Part shown: piece by piece, positions 17,253-24,818 of the stretch
How positions within the stretch are numbered: position 1 is the stretch's first letter
Layout of the letters: the number at the start of each line of letters is the position of its first letter
Source of the DNA: Candidatus Rokuibacteriota bacterium
GTDB lineage: Bacteria; Methylomirabilota; Methylomirabilia; Rokubacteriales; CSP1-6
DNA length: 54,707 nucleotides
Direction: 5' to 3'
Assembly: GCA_003220225.1 (NCBI GenBank)
Contig: QHRU01000062.1
Location: forward strand, 1-54,707
Translations under genes and position numbers: made by a program
The notes under the pieces: model-generated
Seen by the model: the letters and a program-made list of their open reading frames with translations, nothing else
Database searches by the model: none
What the model was told of the DNA's origin: nothing

Positions 17253-18365
17253 CTAACGCTCCGCGAGCAGCGCGTCGGCCAGCCGCAGCAGGCGGCGGCC
17301 GTCGCGGAGCCGGCCGTCCAGCGTGGGCCAGAACGACTGCGCCCGCGTGTGCTCGAAGGTCTCGAGGATCACCGCGTCGGCGCGCCCGGCCGACGCCTCC
17401 GCCAGCCGCAGGCTCTCGGTGAACGGAATCGAGACGTCGCCGGCGCCGTGGGCGATCAGCAGGCGCCCGCTGAGCCGCGGGATCGCGGCGAGCGGGGAGA
17501 GTTGCTCGATCGCCGCGCGCGCTTCAGCGGGCAGCGCGGCCAGCAACGTGCCGACGGCGTCCTCGCGGCGGTTCAGCACGAGCGCGCGCACGGCGTGGCC
17601 TTCGCGACCCAGATCGGCCTCGAGCGCGCCGGTGTCGGCGCCCGGGTCGGCCAGCTTCAGCCCGGCGATCCTGTCCAGCAACCGCCGGTCCCGCGGGTCC
17701 TGCACGAAATCGACGAGCAACGCGAGGAGCTTCCAGCGGTTGTACTCTTCCGGCGCCTGCACGTAGCGGCGGCCGCGGAACTGGTGGATACCCGTGGTCA
17801 GATACAGGATGACGTCGCGCAGATCGGCGTAGCCGCCGAAGCTCGCGACGAGCGCGAGGTCGGGGACGTCGGCGGCCGCCAGCAGTGCCGGCCCGGCGCC
17901 GAAGCTCAGGCCCGCGACCCCGATCGACGGGCTCTGCGCGGCGAGCGCACGCAGCGCGGCCCGGACCTCGGCGACTTCGCGCCCGCTGAGCCTGTAGGCC
18001 GCCAGCCCCTCGAAGTGTGGCACGAGCACCAGCCGATGCTGGCGGGCGAGGAGTCTGGCGAGGCGCACGAGATCGGGATGGCGGCGACCCGCGCGCGAGA
18101 GACCGTGCACGAGCAGCAGCGCGCCGCGCGGCGCGCTCGGCCGGTAGAGATCCGCGACGAGGCGCCTGCCGCCGGCCTCGATGGACATTTCCTCGACGAG
18201 GACCTCGGCGTGGAGAGGCGCGAGCCAGGACTCGGCGCCGGGCAGCGCCAGGGTCAGCGCCAGGCTCAGCGCCGGGCCCATTCGGGCGAGGAGCGCACCG
18301 CCGAGCAGCGCCGCGGCAATCGCCACGCCGACCAGCCAGGCGCGCCATCTCGTCGAGGCGGTCAT
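17253..18365 (-). CDS. Alpha/beta hydrolase with N-terminal membrane anchor
   Basis: A 370-residue protein. An N-terminal hydrophobic region (residues about 10-45) anchors or exports it. The hydrolase core follows: oxyanion motif LLVHGLSRAG, nucleophile elbow GLSFG, acid in IAHGAGDVSIPF and a C-terminal His in FEHTRA. The elements are in the correct order, so it is probably active on an ester or a similar bond in the periplasm or at the membrane. It is divergent from dehydrogenase B, with 89 bases between them. No specific substrate can be named. Confidence 0.75.
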   Translation of the reverse strand: MTASTRWRAWLVGVAIAAALLGGALLARMGPALSLALTLALPGAESWLAPLHAEVLVEEMSIEAGGRRLVADLYRPSAPRGALLLVHGLSRAGRRHPDLVRLARLLARQHRLVLVPHFEGLAAYRLSGREVAEVRAALRALAAQSPSIGVAGLSFGAGPALLAAADVPDLALVASFGGYADLRDVILYLTTGIHQFRGRRYVQAPEEYNRWKLLALLVDFVQDPRDRRLLDRIAGLKLADPGADTGALEADLGREGHAVRALVLNRREDAVGTLLAALPAEARAAIEQLSPLAAIPRLSGRLLIAHGAGDVSIPFTESLRLAEASAGRADAVILETFEHTRAQSFWPTLDGRLRDGRRLLRLADALLAER

Positions 18366-18401
18366 GACGGAGCCAGCGACCGAATTCTAATCCAAGGGCG
18401 C

Positions 18402-18430
18402 TTGACAGTCCGGATCGCGCGGCGTATCTC
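18402..18430 (+). promoter_or_regulatory. Promoter of the quinoprotein-amicyanin gene
   Basis: TTGACA (18402-18407), 17-base spacer, TATCTC (18425-18430). A strong AAGGAGG ribosome site at 18443-18449 sits five bases before the ATG at 18455, leaving a leader of less than 20 nt. Confidence 0.6.
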
Positions 18431-18454
18431 TCCGGCCAACTCAAGGAGGCAGTT

Positions 18455-20524
18455 ATGCGGTCTGACCGTCAGCGATGGCTCCCGGCGGCGGCAACGGTCG
18501 GCTTCTTCCTCCTCCTGCTGGTCGTCCCCGCGCGGGCGGCCGATCCGGAGATCGACCGGCTGCTCCGGAGCCCGGCGGGCAAGGACTGGGTCACGAACGG
18601 CGGCAACCTCACCAACCAGCGGTATTCGACGCTGACTCAGATCAACACCACGAACGTCAAGCAGCTCAAGGGCGCCTGGATGACGCGCCTGAAGGGCTCG
18701 GGCGTCGGCGGCAAGTACTCGTTCGAGGCCTCGCCCCTCGTCAAGAACGGGATCATGTACGTGGTCACGGGCAACGACGACGTCTTCGCGCTGAACGCCA
18801 AGACGGGCGAGATCCTCTGGGAGTACTGGTCCGGGATCGACCAGAAGATCTCCACCGTGTGCTGCGGCTGGGTCAACCGCGGTCTCGCCATGGGCGAGGG
18901 GCTGCTCTACTTCGGTCAGCTCGACGCGAACGTCGTCGCGCTGGACATGAAGACCGGCAAGGTGAAGTGGAAGACGCCCATCGAGAAGTGGGAGAACGGC
19001 TACACCATCACGAGCGCGCCACTCTACTACGAGGGCCTCGTGTACAGCGGCATCTCGGGCGGCGAGTTCGGCGTGCGTGGGCGCGTCACCGCGCTGGACG
19101 CCAAGACCGGCGAGATCAAGTGGCGCTGGTACACGCTGCCCGGGCCGGGGGAGCGTGGCAGCGAGACCTGGCCGCCCGGCACCGACCATTCGATGCGCGG
19201 CGGCGCCACGGTCTGGAACACGCCCGCGCTCGATCCGCAGCTCGGCCTCCTCTACTTCGCGGCCGGCAACTGCGGGCCGGATTACGACGGCTCGATGCGC
19301 GAGGGCGACAACCTGTTCTGCACGTCGATGGTCGCGCTGAAGGCGAAGACCGGCGAGTACGTCTGGCACTTCCAGCAGGTCCACCACGACATCTGGGACT
19401 ACGACGCGGCCAGCCCGGTCGTGCTCTTCGATACCGTGATCGACGGCCAGCCGCGCAAGGGCATCGCCGAGGCCGGCCGGACCGGCTGGGTCTACATCCT
19501 GGATCGCACGAACGGCAAGCCGCTGATCGGCATCGAGGAGCGGCCGGTGCCGCAGGAGCCGCGGCAGAAGACGGCGAAGACGCAGCCGTACCCCAAGGGC
19601 GACGCGACCGTGCCGCAGTGTGCCGAGCCGATGCCGGCCTACGAGAAGGCCGGCTGCATCTTCGAGGTCTTCTGGGAAACCCCGGTGATCGTGCAGCCCT
19701 CGGGCCTGGGCGGAACGAACTGGTCGCCGGTGCCGTACAGCCCCGACACGGGCTACTTCTACGTCCCCGGGACCATCCGCACCGGCGCCTTCGCGCGCTA
19801 CGGCGACACGTTCCGTGTCGGCCAGCGCTACGTCGGCGGCACGCAGGCGGCGCCGATCGGCACCCAGATGAGCGGCACGTTCACCGCGATCGACGGCAAG
19901 ACGAACACGATCGCCTGGCAGCACAAGACGCCGTACCGCATCGGGGGTGGCGGCGGCTCGACGGTCACGGCCGGCGGCCTCGTGTTCCGTGGCGAGCCCG
20001 ACGGCAACTTCCTCGCGATCGACGCGAAGACGGGTCAGGAGCTCTGGCGCTTCCAGACCGGCTTCGGCGCCGATGCGCCGCCCGTCATCTACGAGGCGGA
20101 CGGCGAGCAGTTCGTCGTGATCGCCACGGGCGGCAATCAGCTGCAGGGCAGCGCCAACGGTGACGCGGTCTGGGCCTTCTCCTTGAAGGGACAGCTCGGG
20201 CCGCTGTGGCCGCCGCCTCCGCCGCCGACCGTCGCGGGGCCCGTCGGGCCGATCGCGACCGGCGTCGACACGATCAAGATGGGCGGCAACAACGTGGAGT
20301 ACAGCTTCGTGCCGGCCCGCGTCCGGATCAAGGCGGGCAGCACGCTGAACTTCACGAACGTCGGCGACCTGCCGCACGGGGCGACGGCGTGGCAAGAGGG
20401 CAACTGGGATACCGGCGTGCTTCCGAACGGCCAGGCGAAGTCCATCACCTTCGCGAAGCCGGGGAACTACTACTACATCTGCACACCGCATCCCTGGATG
20501 TACGGGCAGGTCATCGTGGAGTAG
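18455..20524 (+). CDS. PQQ-dependent dehydrogenase B fused to an amicyanin-like cupredoxin
   Basis: A 689-residue secreted quinoprotein (signal cleavage after ARA). Residues about 35-580 are the PQQ propeller with adjacent cysteines 136-137 (TVCCGW), Glu in SGGEFGVRG, Asn in AGNCGPDYD and the lanthanide-type pair Asp315/Asp317 (IWDYDAA). A proline-rich hinge (WPPPPPPTVAGP) leads to an 85-residue blue-copper domain with ligands His641, Cys676, His679 and Met682; the C-x2-H-x2-M spacing and CTPHPWM sequence match amicyanin, the electron acceptor of methylamine dehydrogenase. Known quinohemoprotein alcohol dehydrogenases have a cytochrome at this place instead. The fused copper domain should accept electrons from PQQ within the same chain. 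The substrate is unknown. Confidence 0.93.
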   Translation: MRSDRQRWLPAAATVGFFLLLLVVPARAADPEIDRLLRSPAGKDWVTNGGNLTNQRYSTLTQINTTNVKQLKGAWMTRLKGSGVGGKYSFEASPLVKNGIMYVVTGNDDVFALNAKTGEILWEYWSGIDQKISTVCCGWVNRGLAMGEGLLYFGQLDANVVALDMKTGKVKWKTPIEKWENGYTITSAPLYYEGLVYSGISGGEFGVRGRVTALDAKTGEIKWRWYTLPGPGERGSETWPPGTDHSMRGGATVWNTPALDPQLGLLYFAAGNCGPDYDGSMREGDNLFCTSMVALKAKTGEYVWHFQQVHHDIWDYDAASPVVLFDTVIDGQPRKGIAEAGRTGWVYILDRTNGKPLIGIEERPVPQEPRQKTAKTQPYPKGDATVPQCAEPMPAYEKAGCIFEVFWETPVIVQPSGLGGTNWSPVPYSPDTGYFYVPGTIRTGAFARYGDTFRVGQRYVGGTQAAPIGTQMSGTFTAIDGKTNTIAWQHKTPYRIGGGGGSTVTAGGLVFRGEPDGNFLAIDAKTGQELWRFQTGFGADAPPVIYEADGEQFVVIATGGNQLQGSANGDAVWAFSLKGQLGPLWPPPPPPTVAGPVGPIATGVDTIKMGGNNVEYSFVPARVRIKAGSTLNFTNVGDLPHGATAWQEGNWDTGVLPNGQAKSITFAKPGNYYYICTPHPWMYGQVIVE

Positions 20525-20528
20525 GCCG

Positions 20529-21467
20529 GTGCGCGTGACGGGGGGCGCGCGGGTGGTGCCCATCGCCCTCGTCCTCGCTGTGTGCGTTCTCCGTCACGCG
20601 TCGCCGGCGGCAGCGGGCGAGCTGTCGCCGACGGTGGCGGGGACGTTGCAGCCCATGATCACGACGTCCGAGCTGGTCGTGGGCCGCAACCGATTCGCCT
20701 TCGGGCTGCTCAAGGACGGAAGCCTCCTCGCCGCCGGCGACGTCGCGCTCCGGGTGTACGACATCCGTGAGCCGGAGGCCCAGCTCGTCGCCGTGACGCC
20801 GGCCGTCTACCACGCGCTCGAGGTGATCGAGCAGGGCCGTCACATCCACATCCACCCGGACGGCACGCGGCACGCGCACGACACGGCCACCGACGTGCGG
20901 GGAATCTACGTGGCGCAGCTGACGCTCGAGCGCCCAGGGCCCTGGGGCCTCGAGATCGTCGTCCGGCAGGCCAACGGCGCCGTCGAGGCGGCGCGCCTGA
21001 GCGTCGATGCGCTGCCGGTGCCGCGCAGCCCGATGCCGGGGACGCCGGCCCCACGCAGCCGCAATCTCATCGCCAGCGACGTGAGCGACCTGAGGCAGAT
21101 CGATTCGAGTGAGCCACCCGATGCGCGGCTGCATCAGACCCGGATCGCGGATGCGATCCGCGAGGGTCGACCGCAGGTCATCGTCTTCGCGACGCCGAAA
21201 TACTGCACCAGTCGGGTCTGTGGACCGGTCCTGGACGTCGTGCGCACGCTGATCCCCGCCTACGGTCGTCGCGTCGCCTTCGTTCATCAGGAGATCTGGC
21301 AGCCGGGGGGCATGGACAAGCTCGCCCCCACGGTCGAGGAGTGGAACCTCCGATCCGAGCCGTGGACGTTCGTCGTGGGCGGAGACGGCGTGATCCGCGC
21401 CAGATTCGAGGGGCTGACGACGCGGCGGGAGCTCGAGGCGGTCCTGAGGCAGATGCTCCGGCCGTGA
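20529..21467 (+). CDS. Secreted thioredoxin-fold protein with His-rich metal segment
   Basis: A 312-residue protein starting at GTG 20529, four bases after the stop of dehydrogenase B, so it is very likely coupled to it. After a signal peptide (cleavage after AAAG or SPAAA) comes a beta-rich domain with a His-rich loop (RHIHIHPDGTRHAHD, about residues 113-127). The second half resembles a thioredoxin/Sco fold (PQVIVFATPKYCTSRVCGP), but with a CxxxxC spacing rather than CxxC or CxxxC. A role as copper chaperone or assembly factor for the fused cupredoxin domain is a reasonable inference from position and ligands, not proven. Confidence 0.75.
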   Translation: MRVTGGARVVPIALVLAVCVLRHASPAAAGELSPTVAGTLQPMITTSELVVGRNRFAFGLLKDGSLLAAGDVALRVYDIREPEAQLVAVTPAVYHALEVIEQGRHIHIHPDGTRHAHDTATDVRGIYVAQLTLERPGPWGLEIVVRQANGAVEAARLSVDALPVPRSPMPGTPAPRSRNLIASDVSDLRQIDSSEPPDARLHQTRIADAIREGRPQVIVFATPKYCTSRVCGPVLDVVRTLIPAYGRRVAFVHQEIWQPGGMDKLAPTVEEWNLRSEPWTFVVGGDGVIRARFEGLTTRRELEAVLRQMLRP

Positions 21468-21472
21468 GCCCC

Positions 21473-22174
21473 TCAGCGGGCGTGCTCGCGCTTTCGCGCG
21501 ACGACCGCCTGATTGACCATCAGCCTCGCCGCCCGTCCTCGCGCGAGGTACGCCTCGACCATTCTCGCCGCACCGTTGAGGCCGAGCTGAAACGGCCACG
21601 GATGGAAGCCGAGATGGACGAGGACCTCCAGGCCGGCCGCCGCGCAGACGTGTTCCAGGTGAGGCCAGGCGACGAAGTTCTCCAGTCCACGGAACGGCCT
21701 CAGCCTGAGACGGCTTGCGGCTCGCACGACGCCCTGCCACGCGCGGTTGGGCGTGGTGAGCACCAGCAGGCCGTCCACTCTCAGGATGCGCGCGAGCTCT
21801 TCGACCGCGCGCACCGGGGCGTCGGTGTGCTCGAGCATCTCGCTGGAGATGACGACGTCGAAGCTTTCGTCGCGGAAGGCGAGGCGGCAGACGTCGGCCA
21901 CGACGCCGTGGCTGCCCGCGCGGGCGATCGTCCGCGTGACCAGTCGCTCCCCGATATCGACGCTGACCACGGCCGCCCCCAACCCTGCGGCGGCTGCCGA
22001 GAACGGGCCGTAGCCGCACCCGGCATCCAGCGTCCGCTTGCCGACGAGCCGCGTCTGCCCCAGGCACTCGTCGAACACGACGCTCAGGCGCCGGTGCAAG
22101 TCGTCGGGATGGTCGAGGTCCTCGAAGCGGTCAGCGATGGACTCATAGAAGTGCTGGGGCGACTCGCGCGTCAC
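21473..22174 (-). CDS. Class I SAM-dependent methyltransferase
   Basis: A 233-residue methyltransferase of the UbiG/type-11 group. Motif I is LDAGCGYGPFS, followed by an acidic SAM-ribose residue in VVSVDIGE, and by FDVVISSEMLEHTD and LLVLTTPNRAWQG. It starts with GTG 22174, overlapping the glycosyltransferase stop by four bases (GTGA). It is the last gene of a five-gene chain and may methylate a glycan or a lipid-linked intermediate. It ends five bases from the convergent thioredoxin-like gene. Confidence 0.85.
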   Translation of the reverse strand: MTRESPQHFYESIADRFEDLDHPDDLHRRLSVVFDECLGQTRLVGKRTLDAGCGYGPFSAAAAGLGAAVVSVDIGERLVTRTIARAGSHGVVADVCRLAFRDESFDVVISSEMLEHTDAPVRAVEELARILRVDGLLVLTTPNRAWQGVVRAASRLRLRPFRGLENFVAWPHLEHVCAAAGLEVLVHLGFHPWPFQLGLNGAARMVEAYLARGRAARLMVNQAVVARKREHAR

Positions 22175-23166
22175 GACTGGCTGTCGTCGCGGGGCCGCGG
22201 CGGCCGGTCCCCGGCGCTCCCGTGGACGGCCCGGACGAGGTAGACCGGGCGCCGCTTGACCTCTTGAAAAATGTAGCCGACGTAAATGCCGACCAACCCG
22301 ACGGCGATCATGAGGGCGCCGCCGACGATCAGCACCATGAACATGAGCGAGCTCCAGCCCGGCACCAGCAGGTGCTGTCGTCCGGTGAGCCAGAAGCTGG
22401 TCACCCAGAGCGCCTCGGCGGCGGCCAGAACCAGGAAGCCCAGCCCGACGACGAGCGCGATCCCGATCGGCACGAGCGAAAACGAGAACATGGCGTCCGA
22501 CGCCAGCCGCGCCATCCGGCTCAGCGAGTACTTCGCGTCTCCGCCGAGCCGCTCGCGCTCCGCGTACGGGAGCACGACCGTCTTGTATCCAGCCCAGGCG
22601 ACCATGCCGCGCAGGAAGCGATGGTACTCGCGCATCTCGCGCAGGGCCTCGAGGACGGGTCGGGCCACGAGCCGGTAGTCGGCCGAGCCCGCGTTGATCG
22701 GCGTGTCGGCGATCGCGCTCAGCAGCCGGTAGAAGATCGTCGAGGTCCACCGCTTGAAGCGCGGCTGATCCGCCGAGACGCGCTGGGTGAGAACCACCTC
22801 GTAGCCCGCCTGGTACAGGGCGACCATGTCGACGATCAGCTCGGGCGGATGCTGCCCGTCGCCGTCGAGCGTCACGACGGCGTCGCCCTCGGCTCGATCG
22901 AGCCCGGCGGTGAGGGCGGCCTGATGGCCGAAGTTGCGGCTCAGCTCGAGGACGGTGATGCCCGGGTCGTCGGCCGCCAGCTTCGCGAGCTCGTCAGCGG
23001 TGTGGTCCACGGAGCCGTCGTTGACGTAGTAGATCCTGACATCGTGCTCGCGTCGCAACGGCGTCAGCACGTCCACCAGGCGCCGATGGAACTCGGCCAC
23101 GACCTGTTCCTCGTTGTAGAGGGGGACGACGATGTCGATGGCGAGTCTGCGTTCCCCCGCTGTCAT
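22171..23166 (-). CDS. Glycosyltransferase family 2, polyprenol-phosphate sugar transferase (GtrB/DPM-like)
   Basis: A 331-residue membrane-bound GT2 enzyme. The catalytic domain shows IVVPLYNEEQVV, the nucleotide-binding YVNDGSVDHT, and DGDGQHPPELI (DxD). Two C-terminal transmembrane helices (about residues 225-300) are typical of enzymes that load a sugar onto undecaprenyl phosphate. The product would then serve as donor for the multi-helix protein encoded just upstream. It starts at ATG 23166, overlapping that gene by four bases. Confidence 0.9.
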   Translation of the reverse strand: MTAGERRLAIDIVVPLYNEEQVVAEFHRRLVDVLTPLRREHDVRIYYVNDGSVDHTADELAKLAADDPGITVLELSRNFGHQAALTAGLDRAEGDAVVTLDGDGQHPPELIVDMVALYQAGYEVVLTQRVSADQPRFKRWTSTIFYRLLSAIADTPINAGSADYRLVARPVLEALREMREYHRFLRGMVAWAGYKTVVLPYAERERLGGDAKYSLSRMARLASDAMFSFSLVPIGIALVVGLGFLVLAAAEALWVTSFWLTGRQHLLVPGWSSLMFMVLIVGGALMIAVGLVGIYVGYIFQEVKRRPVYLVRAVHGSAGDRPPRPRDDSQS

Positions 23167-24818
23167 GTCGGCCTCTCGACGCGGCCGGCCGCCGGCCGCG
23201 CGAGCCGGTGGACCTGCCACCCGTACGAGAACGTCTGGCGGTAGATCACCCCGCGATCGCTCGGGCAGTAGGTGGCGTCGATGCGCGGGCTCACCGGCAG
23301 ATGGCAGAGGAGTCGGTGGATCCCGAGCTCGAGGACCCGGGTGTGCCGCCCGGCCCGGTACACCAGGTCGCTGCGCCCGCTCAGGAGCGCGTTCATGGCG
23401 TTGTCGCCTCTCCCGTCCCGGTTGTGCGGGGCGATGCGCACGGTAGGCCGTGGTTGATCGGCCATTTCCGGCGTCGCCACGAACACGTCGGCCGATGACG
23501 GCGCGTCGGGTCCCGCGCGGGCGAGGGGTTCCACGACGACGTCGGGTCGTCGCTTGATCTCTGACAGGTGCATCGGCAGCTCGAAGAAATACTCGTTCAC
23601 AGGGGTGATGTTGAGGACGACGTGGCTGCGGCTCGGCAGGCTCGCCAGGAAATCGACCAGGTCCGCGTTCGCTCGGTCCACGGCAAGCTGGACCCGCGCG
23701 TCCGCCACCGCATTCACCCCCGCGGGAACCCAGAGCAGTCCGCTCGCCACGAGCACGGACCACGCCATGCGCCGTCTCGTGAGCGGCTGCTCGGGGCCGC
23801 GCGCATACCAGGAGGCGCCGACGACTGTGCCGGCGAGCACGGCGGCCCCGAACGCAAACGGGAGCAGGTAGTACGCGAACGTCGCCGGCCACGGCAGGTA
23901 GACGGCGAGCCAGCCGGCCATCCAGACGCACGCGTACAGGATCGGTCGACGCCAGGCCGGCCGGCCGCCGACCCGAGAGAGGAGGGCGACCGCCAGCAGC
24001 GGCAGAAGGAACGCGAAGTCCCGGACAATCCGGGCGGAGATCCGAAACACCGCGGCACCGACGACTCCGCTGTGGAGCGCGTACGCCCGCGTGTACGTTC
24101 CCTCCGCGAGCCCGAGCGGTGCGTAAGACCACCGCAGGGCGATGAACGTCGCCGCCGCGACCAGGTTGATCACGACGTAGGTGGTCGCGAAGCGCGCCCA
24201 GGTTTCCCGTTTCTCGGTCGACCGCCGCTCGATCGCGAGCCAGCCCACGGAGACCAGGACGAGGACGAGGCTCGTCTCCTTCGTCGCATGGGCGAGCAGC
24301 AACGTGACGGCGGCCAGCGTGAGCAGTCCCGCCCGTCTCACCGATCGCGCCGCGCTCGCGGCGGCCGCGGTCGCGAGGAGCGAGAGGCCGATCCACGTCA
24401 TCTGCAGCGGTTCGGCCTTCGAGAGGGTGTAGAAGCTCTCGACCGCCGGCCCGGAGAGCGCGAACAGCAGCGCCGCGACCGACGCCTGCAGGCGCGTCCC
24501 CCCGCTCGATCGCACCAGTCGAGCGAGCATCGCGAGGACGCCGGCGAACAGCAGGACATTGACCGTGAAGAAGGCGAGCGGCCGAACGCCGACGATGCCA
24601 AAGATGACCGAGTAGACGAGCCAGTAGGCCGGGAAGAACCGGCCCGTCTCGGGGATGAGGTGGAGCACGCTCGACCACCGGCCGATCACCTCACGTCCCG
24701 TCTGCAGCGTCAGGCCGTCGTCGAGGAGTCCGAACTGCGGTGAGGCCAGCCTGGGCAGCATGACGAGCACGGCCAGGGCCACGGGGCCGAGCATCCACAC
24801 GATTGACCGGTCCCTCAT
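23163..24818 (-). CDS. Multi-pass membrane glycosyltransferase-like protein (GT-C type)
   Basis: A 551-residue protein with about ten hydrophobic helices and a soluble C-terminal domain of roughly 180 residues. The first loop has an acidic pair (FGLLDDGLTL, residues about 29-38), where GT-C enzymes such as ArnT or protein mannosyltransferases carry the catalytic acid. Similarity to a named family is weak, so this is a fold-level call. Its place next to a polyprenol-phosphate sugar transferase supports the role of transferring a lipid-linked sugar on the outer face of the inner membrane. Start ATG 24818 overlaps the previous stop. Confidence 0.65.
   Translation of the reverse strand: MRDRSIVWMLGPVALAVLVMLPRLASPQFGLLDDGLTLQTGREVIGRWSSVLHLIPETGRFFPAYWLVYSVIFGIVGVRPLAFFTVNVLLFAGVLAMLARLVRSSGGTRLQASVAALLFALSGPAVESFYTLSKAEPLQMTWIGLSLLATAAAASAARSVRRAGLLTLAAVTLLLAHATKETSLVLVLVSVGWLAIERRSTEKRETWARFATTYVVINLVAAATFIALRWSYAPLGLAEGTYTRAYALHSGVVGAAVFRISARIVRDFAFLLPLLAVALLSRVGGRPAWRRPILYACVWMAGWLAVYLPWPATFAYYLLPFAFGAAVLAGTVVGASWYARGPEQPLTRRRMAWSVLVASGLLWVPAGVNAVADARVQLAVDRANADLVDFLASLPSRSHVVLNITPVNEYFFELPMHLSEIKRRPDVVVEPLARAGPDAPSSADVFVATPEMADQPRPTVRIAPHNRDGRGDNAMNALLSGRSDLVYRAGRHTRVLELGIHRLLCHLPVSPRIDATYCPSDRGVIYRQTFSYGWQVHRLARPAAGRVERPT

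Noticed and set aside
18362-20563. A 733-codon minus-strand frame opposite dehydrogenase B
   Set aside because: Antisense shadow of a strongly supported gene; composition is dominated by Arg, Asp, Val and His without domain structure.
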